Positions 36,507 to 50,600 of a stretch of DNA of 64,000 nucleotides are shown in pieces. A model generated the notes under the pieces. The model was not told where the DNA came from and ran no database searches. It saw only the letters and a program-made list of their open reading frames with translations. Source of the DNA: Porphyra umbilicalis (taxonomy: Eukaryota > Rhodophyta > Bangiophyceae > Bangiales > Bangiaceae); assembly GCA_002049455.2 (NCBI GenBank), contig KV918837.1, positions 62,001 through 126,000 on the forward strand, in the 5' to 3' direction. Numbering within the stretch: the first letter of the stretch is position 1; the number at the start of each line of letters is the position of its first letter. A program made the position numbers and the translations under genes.

Positions 36507-39500
36507 TTGTCGACGCCGGACCCTGGGGAAGCAGTACTTCGCAGCGCGAGCCCATGCCACCGGATGATGCTCCTCGCTCCCGCGCAGCGCTCACGCAAAG
36601 CGCTCCACGCTTGCTCCACAGTGGCTCCGCGGCCTCTTCTCACTCGCTCGAATCAGCGACAGGCTCCAGGCCACATGATGGCCATGTCAGGGCTGCCTGA
36701 TGAGCTCATCTCGCCGCGCTTCAACTCGCGCGTGCTCCACGCTCGCTCCAAGCTCCCTCCATGCTCGCTCCAAGCTCGCTCCATGCTCACTCCACGCTCA
36801 ATTCACGCACGCTCCACTGTCGCTCCACGCTCACTCCACGATCACTTCACGCACGGTCGACGGAGACTCCCCGCTCGGTTCACGGGCGCTTGGCGTCTCG
36901 GTGGCCAGTAGTGGAAGTGCGGGCGAGCAGCCTATCATGGAGGGGTGGGCGTTGGAGCAAAAAAGGGGGAAAAAACGTACAGCACGGGGTATTCGCCTGT
37001 GATCCCTCACCAGACTACTGAGGCCGCTCGCGGTCTCTTAGCTTCGGAATTTGGAATGGGTTCCGGCGATTGTGACTCGGATATGGCCGTACGTGGGGAG
37101 AGGTCCTCGTATGTGCGCCTTGTGCCCGCCGGCCTTCGGGCCACCGACCTGTCCGCGTCGGCCACCTTCCTTGTGTGACTGTGCCGCTTGTCGACGCCGG
37201 ACCCTGGGGAAGCAGTACTTCGCAGCGCGAGCCCATGCCACCGGATGATGCTCCTCGCTCCCGCGCAGCGCTCACGCAAAGCGCTCCACGCTTGCTCCAC
37301 AGTGGCTCCGCGGCCTCTTCTCACTCGCTCGAATCAGCGACAGGCTCCAGGCCACATGATGGCCACGTCAGGACTGCCTGATGAGCTCATCTCGCCGCGC
37401 TTCAACTCGCGCGTGCTCCACGCTCGCTCCAAGCTCCCTCCATGCTCGCTCCAAGCTCGCTCCATGCTCACTCCACGCTCAATTCACGCACGCTCCACTG
37501 TCGCTCCACGCTCACTCCACGATCACTTCACGCACGGTCGACGGTGTCTGCCCGCTCGGATCACGGGCGCTTGGCGTCTCGGTGGCCAGTAGTGGAAGTG
37601 CGGGCGAGCAGCCTATCATGGAGGGGTGGGCGTTGGAGCAAAAAAGGGGGAAAAAACGTACAGCACGGGGTATTCGCCTGTGATCCCTCACCAGACTACT
37701 GACGCCGCTCGTGGTCTCTTTGCTTCGGAATTCGGAATGGGTTCCGGCGATTGTGACTCGGATATGGCCGTACGTGGGGAGAGGTCCTTGTATGTGCGCC
37801 TTGTGCCCGCCGGCCTTCGGGCCACCGACCTGTACGCGTCGGCCACCTTCCTTGTGTGACTGTGCCGCTTGTCGACGCCGGACCCTGGGGAAGCAGTACT
37901 TCGCAGCGCGAGCCCATGCCACCGGATGATGCTCCTCGCTCCCGCGCAGCGCTCACGCAAAGCGCTCCACGCTTGCTCCACAGTGGCTCCGCGGCCTCTT
38001 CTCACTCGCTCGAATCAGCGACAGGCTCCAGGCCACATGATGGCCACGTCAGGGCTGCCTGATGAGCTCATCTCGCCGCGCTTCAACTCGCGCGTGCTCC
38101 ACGCTCGCTCCAAGCTCCCTCCATGCTCGCTCCAAGCTCGCTCCATGCTCACTCCACGCTCAATTCACGCACGCTCCACTGTCGCTCCACGCTCACTCCA
38201 CGATCACTTCACGCACGGTCGACGGTGACTCCCCGCTCGGTTCACGGGCGCTTGGCGTCTCTGTGGCCAGTAGTGGAAGTGCGGGCGAGCAGCCTATCAT
38301 GGAGGGGTGGGCGTTGGAGCAAAAAAGGGGGGAAAAACGTACAGCACGGGGTATTCGCCTGTGATCCCTCACCAGACTACTGACGCCGCTCGCGGTCTCT
38401 TAGCTTCGGAATTCGGAATGGGTTCCGGCGATTGTGACTCGGATATGGCCGTACGTGGGGAGAAGTCCTTGTATGTGCGCCTTGTGCCCGCCGGCCCTCG
38501 GGCCACCGACCTGTACGCGTCGGCCTCCTTCCTTGTGTGACGGTGCCGCTTGTCGACGCCGGACCCTGGGGAAGCAGTACTTCGCAGCGCGAGCCCATGC
38601 CACCGGATGATGCTCCTCGCTCCCGCGCAGCGCTCACGCAAAGCGCTCCACGCTTGCTCCACAGTGGCTCCGCGGCCTCTTCTCACTCGCTCGAATCAGC
38701 GACAGGCTCCAGGCCACATGATGGCCACGTCAGGGCTGCCTGATGAGCTCATCTCGCCGCGCTTCAACTCGCGCGTGCTCCACGCTCGCTCCAAGCTCCC
38801 TCCATGCTCGCTCCAAGCTCGCTCCATGCTCACTCCACGCTCAATTCACGCACGCTCCACTGTCGCTCCACGCTCACTCCACGATCACTTCACGCACGGT
38901 CGACGGAGACTCCCCGCTCGGTTCACGGGCGCTTGGCGTCTCGGTGGCCAGTAGTGGAAGTGCGGGCGAGCAGCCTATCATGGAGGGGTGGGCGTTGGAG
39001 CAAAAAAGGGGGAAAAAACGTACAGCACGGGGTATTCGCCTGTGATCCCTCACCAGACTACTGAGGCCGCTCGCGGTCTCTTAGCTTCGGAATTTGGAAT
39101 GGGTTCCGGCGATTGTGACTCGGATATGGCCGTACGTGGGGAGAGGTCCTCGTATGTGCGCCTTGTGCCCGCCGGCCTTCGGGCCACCGACCTGTCCGCG
39201 TCGGCCACCTTCCTTGTGTGACTGTGCCGCTTGTCGACGCCGGACCCTGGGGAAGCAGTACTTCGCAGCGCGAGCCCATGCCACCGGATGATGCTCCTCG
39301 CTCCCGCGCAGCGCTCACGCAAAGCGCTCCACGCTTGCTCCACAGTGGCTCCGCGGCCTCTTCTCACTCGCTCGAATCAGCGACAGGCTCCAGGCCACAT
39401 GATGGCCACGTCAGGACTGCCTGATGAGCTCATCTCGCCGCGCTTCAACTCGCGCGTGCTCCACGCTCGCTCCAAGCTCCCTCCATGCTCGCTCCAAGCT

Positions 39501-40592
39501 CGCTCCATGCTCACTCCACGCTCAATTCACGCACGCTCCACTGTCGCTCCACGCTCACTCCACGATCACTTCACGCACGGTCGACGGTGTCTGCCCGCTC
39601 GGATCACGGGCGCTTGGCGTCTCGGTGGCCAGTAGTGGAAGTGCGGGCGAGCAGCCTATCATGGAGGGGTGGGCGTTGGAGCAAAAAAGGGGGAAAAAAC
39701 GTACAGCACGGGGTATTCGCCTGTGATCCCTCACCAGACTACTGACGCCGCTCGTGGTCTCTTTGCTTCGGAATTCGGAATGGGTTCCGGCGATTGTGAC
39801 TCGGATATGGCCGTACGTGGGGAGAGGTCCTTGTATGTGCGCCTTGTGCCCGCCGGCCTTCGGGCCACCGACCTGTACGCGTCGGCCACCTTCCTTGTGT
39901 GACTGTGCCGCTTGTCGACGCCGGACCCTGGGGAAGCAGTACTTCGCAGCGCGAGCCCATGCCACCGGATGATGCTCCTCGCTCCCGCGCAGCGCTCACG
40001 CAAAGCGCTCCACGCTTGCTCCACAGTGGCTCCGCGGCCTCTTCTCACTCGCTCGAATCAGCGACAGGCTCCAGGCCACATGATGGCCACGTCAGGGCTG
40101 CCTGATGAGCTCATCTCGCCGCGCTTCAACTCGCGCGTGCTCCACGCTCGCTCCAAGCTCCCTCCATGCTCGCTCCAAGCTCGCTCCATGCTCACTCCAC
40201 GCTCAATTCACGCACGCTCCACTGTCGCTCCACGCTCACTCCACGATCACTTCACGCACGGTCGACGGTGACTCCCCGCTCGGTTCACGGGCGCTTGGCG
40301 TCTCGGTGGCCAGTAGTGGAAGTGCGGGCGAGCAGCCTATCATGGAGGGGTGGGCGTTGGAGCAAAAAAGGGGGGAAAAACGTACAGCACGGGGTATTCG
40401 CCTGTGATCCCTCACCAGACTACTGACGCCGCTCGCGGTCTCTTAGCTTCGGAATTCGGAATGGGTTCCGGCGATTGTGACTCGGATATGGCCGTACGTG
40501 GGGAGAAGTCCTTGTATGTGCGCCTTGTGCCCGCCGGCCCTCGGGCCACCGACCTGTACGCGTCGGCCTCCTTCCTTGTGTGACGGTGCCGC
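36507..40592. repeat. Higher-order repeat: 2043-bp trimer in tandem duplicate
   Basis: Monomers at 36507-38549 recur at 38550-40592 with shared private variants 2043 bp apart: ctgaggccgctcg (37,019 and 39,062), the tttgg variant of ttcgg, a tgtctgcccgctcggatcac segment, and ctctttgcttcgg in place of ctcttagcttcgg. A more diverged third version is recognisable near 33,800-35,850. This shows amplification of multi-monomer blocks. Confidence 0.85.
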
Positions 40593-43500
40593 TTGTCGAC
40601 GCCGGACCCTGGGGAAGCAGTACTTCGCAGCGCGAGCCCATGCCACCGGATGATGCTCCTCGCTCCCGCGCAGCGCTCACGCAAAGCGCTCCACGCTTGC
40701 TCCACAGTGGCTCCGCGGCCTCTTCTCACTCGCTCGAATCAGCGACAGGCTCCAGGCCACATGATGGCCACGTCAGGGCTGCCTGATGAGCTCATCTCGC
40801 CGCGCTTCAACTCGCGCGTGCTCCACGCTCGCTCCAAGCTCCCTCCATGCTCGCTCCAAGCTCGCTCCATGCTCACTCCACGCTCAATTCACGCACGCTC
40901 CACTGTCGCTCCACGCTCACTCCACGATCGCTTCACGCACGGTCGACGGAGACTCCCCGCTCGCTTCACGGGCGCTTGGCGTCTCGGTGGCCAGTAGTGG
41001 AAGTGCGGGCGAGCAGCCTATCATGGAGGGGTGGGCGTTGGAGCAAAAAAGGGGGAAAAAACGTACAGCACGGGGTATTCGCCTGTGATCCCTCACCAGA
41101 CTACTGACGCCACTCGCGGTCTCTTAGCTTCGGAATTCGGAATGGGTTCCGGCGATTGTGACTCGGATATGACCGTACGTGGGGAGAGGTCCTTGTATGT
41201 GCGCCTTGTCCCCACCGGCCCTCGGGCCACCGACCTGTACGCGTCGGCCTCCTTCCTTGTGTGACTGTGCCGCTTGTCGACGCCGGACCCTGGGGAAGCA
41301 GTACTTCGCAGCGCGAGCCCATGCCACCGGATGATGCTCCTCGCTCCCGCGCAGCGCTCACGCAAAGCGCTCCACGCTTGCTCCACAGTGGCTCCACGGC
41401 CTCTTCTCACTCGCTCGAATCAGCGACAGGCTCCAGGCCACATGATGGCCACGTCAGGGCTGCCTGATGAGCTCATCTCGCCGCGCTTCAACTCGCGCGT
41501 GCTCCACGCTCGCTCCAAGCTCGCTCCATGCTCACTCCACGCTCACTTCACGCACGCTCCACGGTCGCTCCACGCTCACTCCACGATCACTTCACGCACG
41601 CTCGACGGTGACTCCCCGCTCGCTCGACGGTGACTTCCCGCTCGGTTCACGGGCGCTTGGCGTCTCTGTGGCCAGTAGTGGAAGTGCGGGCGAGCAGCCT
41701 ATCATGGAGGGGTGGGCGTTGGAGCAAAAAAGGGGGAAAAAACGTACAGCACGGGGTATTCGCCTGTGATCCCTCACCAGACTACTGACGCCGCTCGCGG
41801 TCTCTTAGCTTCGGAATTCGGAATGGGTTCCGGCGATTGTGACTCGGATATGGCCGTACGTGGGGAGAGGTCCTCGTATGTGCGCCTTGTGCCCGCCGGC
41901 CCTCGGGCCACCGACCTGTACGCGTCGGCCTCCTTCCTTGTGTGACTGTGCCGCTTGTCGACGCCGGACCCTGGGGAAGCAGTACTTCGCAGCGCGAGCC
42001 CATGCCACCGGATGATGCTCCTCGCTCCCGCGCAGCGCTCACGCAAAGCGCTCCACGCTTGCTCCACAGTGGCTCCGCGGCCTCTTCTCACTCGCTCGAA
42101 TCAGCGACAGGCTCCAGGCCACATGATGGCCACGTCAGGGCTGCCTGATGAGCTCATCTCGCCGCGCTGCAACTCGCGCGTGCTCCACGCTCGCTCCAGG
42201 CTCCCTCCATGCTCGCTCCAAGCTCGCTCCATGCTCACTCCACGCTCAATTCACGCACGCTTCACGGTCGCTCCACGCTCACTCCACGATCACTTCACGC
42301 ACGCTCGACGGTGACTCTCCGCTCGCTCGACGGTGACTTCCCGCTCGGTTCACGGGCGCTTGGCGTCTCTGTGGCCAGTAGTGGAAGTGCGGGCGAGCAG
42401 CCTATCATGGAGGGGTGGGCGTTGGAGCAAAAAGGGGGGAAAAAACGTACAGCACGGGGTATTCGCCTGTGATCCCTCACCAGACTACTGACGCCGCTCG
42501 CGGTCTCTTAGCTTCGGAATTCGGAATGGGTTCCGGCGATTGTGACTCGGATATGACCGTACGTGGGGAGAGGTCCTTGTATGTGCGCCTTGTCCCCACC
42601 GGCCCTCGGGCCACCGACCTGTACGCGTCGGCCTCCTTCCTTGTGTGACTGTGCCGCTTGTCGACGCCGGACCCTGGGGAAGCAGTACTTCGCAGCGCGA
42701 GCCCATGCCACCGGATGATGCTCCTCGCTCCCGCGCAGCGCTCACGCAAAGCGCTCCACGCTTGCTCCACAGTGGCTCCACGGCCTCTTCTCACTCGCTC
42801 GAATCAGCGACAGGCTCCAGGCCACATGATGGCCACGTCAGGGCTGCCTGATGAGCTCATCTCGCCGCGCTTCAACTCGCGCGTGCTCCACGCTCGCTCC
42901 AAGCTCGCTCCATGCTCACTCCACGCTCACTTCACGCACGCTCCACGGTCGCTCCACGCTCACTCCACGATCACTTCACGCACGCTCGACGGTGACTCCC
43001 CGCTCGCTCGACGGTGACTTCCCGCTCGGTTCACGGGCGCTTGGCGTCTCTGTGGCCAGTAGTGGAAGTGCGGGCGAGCAGCCTATCATGGAGGGGTGGG
43101 CGTTGGAGCAAAAAAGGGGGAAAAAACGTACAGCACGGGGTATTCGCCTGTGATCCCTCACCAGACTACTGACGCCGCTCGCGGTCTCTTAGCTTCGGAA
43201 TTTGGAATGGGTTCCGGCGATTGTGACTCGGATATGGCCGTACGTGGGGAGAGGTCCTCGTATGTGCGCCTTGTGCCCGCCGGCCCTCGGGCCACCGACC
43301 TGTACGCGTCGGCCTCCTTCCTTGTGTGACTGTGCGGCTTGTCAACGCCGAACCCTGGGGAAGCAGTACTTCGCAGCGCGAGCCCATGCCACCGGATGAT
43401 GCTCCTCGCTCCCGCGCAGCGCTCACGCAAAGCGCTCCACGCTTGCTCCACAGTGGCTCCGCGGCCTCTTCTCACTCGCTCGAATCAGCGACAGGCTCCA

Positions 43501-44693
43501 GGCCACATGATGGCCACGTCAGGGCTGCCTGATGAGCTCATCTCGCCGCGCTTCAACTCGCGCGTGCTCCACGCTCGCTCCAAGCTCGCTCCATGCTCAC
43601 TCCACGCTCACTTCACGCACGCTCCACGGTCGCTCCACGCTCACTCCACGATCACTTCACGCACGCTCGACGGTGACTCCCCGCTCGCTCGACGGTGCTT
43701 TCCCGCTCGCTTCGCGGGCGCTTGGCGTCTCGGTGGCCAGTAGTGGAAGTGCGGGCGAGCAGCCTATCATGGAGGGGTGGGCGTAGGAGCAAAAAAGGGG
43801 GAAAAAACGTACAGCACGGGGTATTCGCCTGTGATCCCTCACCAGACTACTGACGCCGCTCGCGGTCTCTTAGCTTCGGAATTCGGAATGGGTTCCGGCG
43901 ATTGTGACTCGGATATGGCCGTACGTGTGGAAAGGTCCTCGTATGTGCGCCTTGTCCCCGCCGGCCCTCGGGCCACCGACCTGTACGCGTCGGCCTCCTT
44001 CCTTGTGTGACTGTGCCGCTTGTCGACGCCGGACCCTGGGGAAGCAGTACTTCGCAGCGCGAGCCCATGCCACCGGATGATGCTCCTCGCTCCCGCGCAG
44101 CGCTCACGCAAAGCGCTCCACGCTTGCTCCACAGTGGCTCCGCGGCCTCTTCTCACTCGCTCGAATCAGCGACAGGCTCCAGGCCACATGATGGCCACGT
44201 CAGGGCTGCCTGATGAGCTCATCTCGCCGCGCTTCAACTCGCGCGTGCTCCACGCTCGCTCCAAGCTCGCTCCATGCTCACTCCACGCTCACTTCACGCA
44301 CGCTCCACGGTCGCTCCACGCTCACTCCACGATCACTTCACGCACGCTCGACGGTGACTCCCCGCTCGCTCGACGGTGACTTCCCGCTCAATTCACGGGC
44401 GCTTGGCGTCTCTGTGGCCAGTAGTGGAAGTGCGGGCGAGCAGCCTATCATGGAGGGGTGGGCGTAGGAGCAAAAAAGGGGGAAAAAACGTACAGCACGG
44501 GGTCTTCGCCTGTGATCCCTCACCAGACTACTGACGCCGCTCGCGGTCTCTTAGCTTCGGAATTCGGAATGGGTTCCGGCGATTGTGACTCGGATATGGC
44601 CGTACGTGGGGAAAGGGCCTCGTATGTGCGCGTTGTGCCCGCCGGCCCTCGGGCCACCGACCTGTACGCGTCGGCCCCCTTCCTTGTGTGACT

Positions 44694-47600
44694 CTGTCGA
44701 CGCCGGACCCTGGGGAAGCAGTACTTCGCAGCGCGAGCCCATGCCACCGGATGATGCTCCTCGCTCCCGCGCAGCGCTCACGCAAAGCGCTCCACGCTTG
44801 CTCCACAGTGGCTCCGCGGCCTCTTCTCACTCGCTCGAATCAGCGACAGGCTCCAGGCCACATGATGGCCACGTCAGGGCTGCCTGATGAGCTCATCTCG
44901 CCGCGCTTCAACTCGCGCGTGCTCCACGCTCGCTCCAAGCTCGCTCCATGCTCACTCCACGCTCACTTCACGCACGCTCCACGGTCGCTCCACGCTCACT
45001 CCACGATCACTTCACGCACGCTCGACGGTGACTCCCCGCTCGCTCGACGGTGACTTCCCGCTCGGTTCACGGGCGCTTGGCGTCTCTGTGGCCAGTAGCG
45101 GAAGTGCGGGCGAGCAGCCTATCATGGAGGGGTGGGCGTTGGAGCAAAAAAGGGGGAAAAAACGTACAGCACGGGGTATTCGCCTGTGATCCCTCACCAG
45201 ACTACTGACGCCGCTCGCGGTCTCTTACCTTCGGAATTCGGAATGGGTTCCGGCGATTGTGACTCGGATATGACCGTACGTGGGGAGAGGTCCTTGTATG
45301 TGCGCCTTGTCCCCACCGGCCCTCGGGCCACCGACCTGTACGCGTCGGCCTCCTTCCTTGTGTGACTGTGCCGCTTGTCGACGCCGGACCCTGGGGAAGC
45401 AGTACTTCGCAGCGCGAGCCCATGCTACCGGATGATGCTCCTCGCTCCCGCGCAGCGCTCACGCAAAGCGCTCCACGCTTGCTCCACAGTGGCTCCGCGG
45501 CCTCTTCTCACTCGCTCGAATCAGCGACAGGCTCCAGGCCACATGATGGCCACGTCAGGGCTGCCTGATGAGCTCATCTCGCCGCGCTTCAACTCGCGCG
45601 TGCTCCACGCTCGCTCCAAGCTCGCTCCATGCTCACTCCACGCTCACTTCACGCACGCTCCACGGTCGCTCCACGCTCACTCCACGATCACTTCACGCAC
45701 GCTCGACGGTGACTCCCCGCTCGCTCGACGGTGACTTCCCGCTCGGTTCACGGGCGCTTGGCGTCTCTGTGGCCAGTAGCGGAAGTGCGGGCGAGCAGCC
45801 TATCATGGAGGGGTGGGCGTTGGAGCAAAAAAGGGGGAAAAAACGTACAGCACGGGGTATTCGCCTGTGATCCCTCACCAGACTACTGACGCCGCTCGCG
45901 GTCTCTTAGCTTCGGAATTCGGAATGGGTTCCGGCGATTGTGACTCGGATATGGCCGTACGTGTGGAAAGGTCCTCGTATGTGCGCCTTGTGCCCGCCGG
46001 CCCTCGGGCCACCGACCTGTACGCGTCGGCCCCCTTCCTTGTGTGACTGTGTCGACGCCGGACCCTGGGGAAGCAGTACTTCGCAGCGCGAGCCCATGCC
46101 ACCGGATGATGCTCCTCGCTCCCGCGCAGCGCTCACGCAAAGCGCTCCACGCTTGCTCCACAGTGGCTCCGCGGCCTCTTCTCACTCGCTCGAATCAGCG
46201 ACAGGCTCCAGGCCACATGATGGCCACGGCAGGGCTGCCTGATGAGCTCATCTCGCCGCGCTTCAACTCGCGCGTGCTCCACGCTCGCTCCAAGCTCGCT
46301 CCATGCTCACTCCACGCTCACTTCACGCACGCTCCACGGTCGCTCCACGCTCACTCCACGATCACTTCACGCACGCTCGACGGTGACTCCCCGCTCGCTC
46401 GACGGTGACTTCCCGCTCGGTTCACGGGCGCTTGGCGTCTCTGTGGCCAGTAGCGGAAGTGCGGGCGAGCAGCCTATCATGGAGGGGTGGGCGTTGGAGC
46501 AAAAAAGGGGGAAAAAACGTACAGCACGGGGTATTCGCCTGTGATCCCTCACCAGACTACTGACGCCGCTCGCGGTCTCTTACCTTCGGAATTCGGAATG
46601 GGTTCCGGCGATTGTGACTCGGATATGACCGTACGTGGGGAGAGGTCCTTGTATGTGCGCCTTGTCCCCACCGGCCCTCGGGCCACCGACCTGTACGCGT
46701 CGGCCTCCTTCCTTGTGTGACTGTGCCGCTTGTCGACGCCGGACCCTGGGGAAGCAGTACTTCGCAGCGCGAGCCCATGCTACCGGATGATGCTCCTCGC
46801 TCCCGCGCAGCGCTCACGCAAAGCGCTCCACGCTTGCTCCACAGTGGCTCCGCGGCCTCTTCTCACTCGCTCGAATCAGCGACAGGCTCCAGGCCACATG
46901 ATGGCCACGTCAGGGCTGCCTGATGAGCTCATCTCGCCGCGCTTCAACTCGCGCGTGCTCCACGCTCGCTCCAAGCTCGCTCCATGCTCACTCCACGCTC
47001 ACTTCACGCACGCTCCACGGTCGCTCCACGCTCACTCCACGATCACTTCACGCACGCTCGACGGTGACTCCCCGCTCGCTCGACGGTGACTTCCCGCTCG
47101 GTTCACGGGCGCTTGGCGTCTCTGTGGCCAGTAGCGGAAGTGCGGGCGAGCAGCCTATCATGGAGGGGTGGGCGTTGGAGCAAAAAAGGGGGAAAAAACG
47201 TACAGCATGGGGTATTCGCCTGTGATCCCTCACCAGACTACTGACGCCGCTCGCGGTCTCTTAGCTTCGGAATTCGGAATGGGTTCCGGCGATTGTGACT
47301 CGGATATGGCCGTACGTGTGGAAAGGTCCTCGTATGTGCGCCTTGTGCCCGCCGGCCCTCGGGCCACCGACCTGTACGCGTCGGCCCCCTTCCTTGTGTG
47401 ACTGTGTCGACGCCGGACCCTGGGGAAGCAGTACTTCGCAGCGCGAGCCCATGCCACCGGATGATGCTCCTCGCTCCCGCGCAGCGCTCACGCAAAGCGC
47501 TCCACGCTTGCTCCACAGTGGCTCCGCGGCCTCTTCTCACTCGCTCGAATCAGCGACAGGCTCCAGGCCACATGATGGCCACGTCAGGGCTGCCTGATGA

Positions 47601-50600
47601 GCTCATCTCGCCGCGCTTCAACTCGCGCGTGCTCCACGCTCGCTCCAAGCTCGCTCCATGCTCACTCCACGCTCACTTCACGCACGCTCCACGGTCGCTC
47701 CACGCTCACTCCACGATCACTTCACGCACGCTCCACGATCACTTCACGCATGGTCGACGGTGACTTCCCGCTCGGTTCACGGGCGCTTGGCGTCTCTGTG
47801 GCCAGTAGCGGAAGTGCGGGCGAGCAGCCTATCATGGAGGGGTGGGCGTTGGAGCAAAAAGGGGGGAAAAAACGTACAGCACGGGGTATTCGCCTGTGAT
47901 CCCTCACCAGACTACTGACGCCGCTCGCGGTCTCTTAGCTTCGGAATTCGGAATGGGTTCCGGCGATTGTGACTCGGATATGGCCGTACGTGGGGAGAAG
48001 TCCTCGTATGTGCGCCTTGTGCCCGCCGGCCCTCGGGCCACCGACCTGTACGCGTCGGCCTCCTTCCTTGTGTGACTGTGCCGCTTGTCGACGCCGGACC
48101 CTGGGGAAGCAGTACTTCGCAGCGCGAGCCCATGCCACCGGATGATGCTCCTCGCTCCCGCGCAGCGCTCACGCAAAGCGCTCCACGCTTGCTCCACAGT
48201 GGCTCCGCGGCCTCTTCTCACTCGCTCGAATCAGCGACAGGCTCCAGGCCACATGATGGCCACGTCAGGGCTGCCTGATGAGCTCATCTCGCCGCGCTTC
48301 AACTCGCGCGTGCTCCACGCTCGCTCCAAGCTCGCTCCATGCTCACTCCACGCTCACTTCACGCACGCTCCACGGTCGCTCCACGCTCACTCCACGATCA
48401 CTTCACGCACGCTCGACGGTGACTCCCCGCTCGCTCGACGGTGACTTCCCGCTCGGTTCACGGGCGCTTGGCGTCTCTGTGGCCAGTAGCGGAAGTGCGG
48501 GCGAGCAGCCTATCATGGAGTGGTGGGCGTTGGAGCAAAAAAGGGGGAAAAAACGTACAGCACGGGGTATTCGCCTGTGATCCCTCACCAGACTACTGAC
48601 GCCGCTCGCGGTCTCTTAGCTTCGGAATTCGGAATGGGTTCCGGCGATTGTGACTCGGATATGGCCGTACGTGGGGAGAGGTCCTCGTATGTGCGCCTTG
48701 TGCCCGCCGGCCCTCGGGCCACCGACCTGTACGCGTCGGCCCCCTTCCTTGTGTGACTGTGTCGACGCCGGACCCTGGGGAAGCAGTACTTCGCAGCGCG
48801 AGCCCATGCCACCGGATGATGCTCCTCGCTCCCGCGCAGCGCTCACGCAAAGCGCTCCACGCTTGCTCCACAGTGGCTCCGCGGCCTCTTCTCACTCGCT
48901 CGAATCAGCGACAGGCTCCAGGCCACATGATGGCCACGGCAGGGCTGCCTGATGAGCTCATCTCGCCGCGCTTCAACTCGCGCGTGCTCCACGCTCGCTC
49001 CAAGCTCGCTCCATGCTCACTCCACGCTCACTTCACGCACGCTCCACGGTCGCTCCACGCTCACTCCACGATCACTTCACGCACGCTCGACGGTGACTCC
49101 CCGCTCGCTCGACGGTGACTTCCCGCTCGGTTCACGGGCGCTTGGCGTCTCTGTGGCCAGTAGCGGAAGTGCGGGCGAGCAGCCTATCATGGAGGGGTGG
49201 GCGTTGGAGCAAAATGGGGGAAAAAACGTACAGCACGGGACATTCGCCTGTGATCCCTCACCAGACTACTGACGCCGCTCGCGGTCTCTTAGCTTCGGAA
49301 GTCGGAATGGGTTCCGGCGATTGTGACTCGGATATGGCCGTACGTGGGGAGAGGTCCTCGTATGTGCGCCTTGTGCCCGCCGGCCCTCGGGCCACGGCCT
49401 GTACGCGTCGGACCTCCTTCCTTGTGTGACTGTGCCGCTTGTCGACGCCGGACCCTGGGGAAGCAGTACTTCGCAGCGCGAGCCCATGCCACCGGATGAT
49501 GCTCCTCGCTCCCGCGCAGCGCTCACGCAAAGCGCTCCACGCTTGCTCCACAGTGGCTCCGCGGCCTCTTCTCACTCGCTCGAATCAGCGACAGGCTCCA
49601 GGCCACATGATGGCCACGTCAGGGCTGCCTGATGAGCTCATCTCGCCGCGCTTCAACTCGCGCGTGCTCCACGCTCGCTCCAAGCTCCCTCCATGCTCGC
49701 TCCAAGCTCGCTCCATGCTCACTCCACGGTCGCTCCACGCTCACTCCACGATCACTTCACGCACGCTCGACGGTGACTCCCGCTGCTCGACGGTGACTTC
49801 CCGCTCGGTTCACGGGCGCTTGGCGTCTCTGTGGCCAGTAGCGGAAGTGCGGGCGAGCAGCCTATCATGGAGGGGTGGGCGTTGGAGCAAAAAAGGGGGA
49901 AAAAACGTACAGCACGGGGTATTCGCCTGTGATCCCTCACCAGACTACTGACGCCGCTCGCGGTCTCTTAGCTTCGGAATTCGGAATGGGTTCCGGCGAT
50001 TGTGACTCGGATATGGCCGTACGTGTGGAAAGGTCCTCGTATGTGCGCCTTGTGCCCGCCGGCCCTCGGGCCACCGACCTGTACGCGTCGGCCCCTTCCT
50101 TGTGTGACTGGTGTCGACGCCGGACCCTGGGGAAGCAGTACTTCGCAGCGCGAGCCCATGCCACCGGATGATGCTCCTCGCTCCCGCGCAGCGCTCACGC
50201 AAAGCGCTCCACGCTTGCTCCACAGTGGCTCCGCGGCCTCTTCTCACTCGCTCGAATCAGCGACAGGCTCCAGGCCACATGATGGCCACGTCAGGGCTGC
50301 CTGATGAGCTCATCTCGCCGCGCTTCAACTCGCGCGTGCTCCACGCTCGCTCCAAGCTCGCTCCATGCTCGCTCCACGCTCACTCCACGCACGCTCCACG
50401 GTCGCTCCACGCTCACTCCACGATCACTTCACGCACGCTCCACGATCACTTCACGCATGGTCGACGGTGACTTCCCGCTCGGTTCACGGGCGCTTGGCGT
50501 CTCTGTGGCCAGTAGCGGAAGTGCGGGCGAGCAGCCTATCATGGAGGGGTGGGCGTTGGAGCAAAAAGGGGGGAAAAAACGTACAGCACGGGGTATTCGC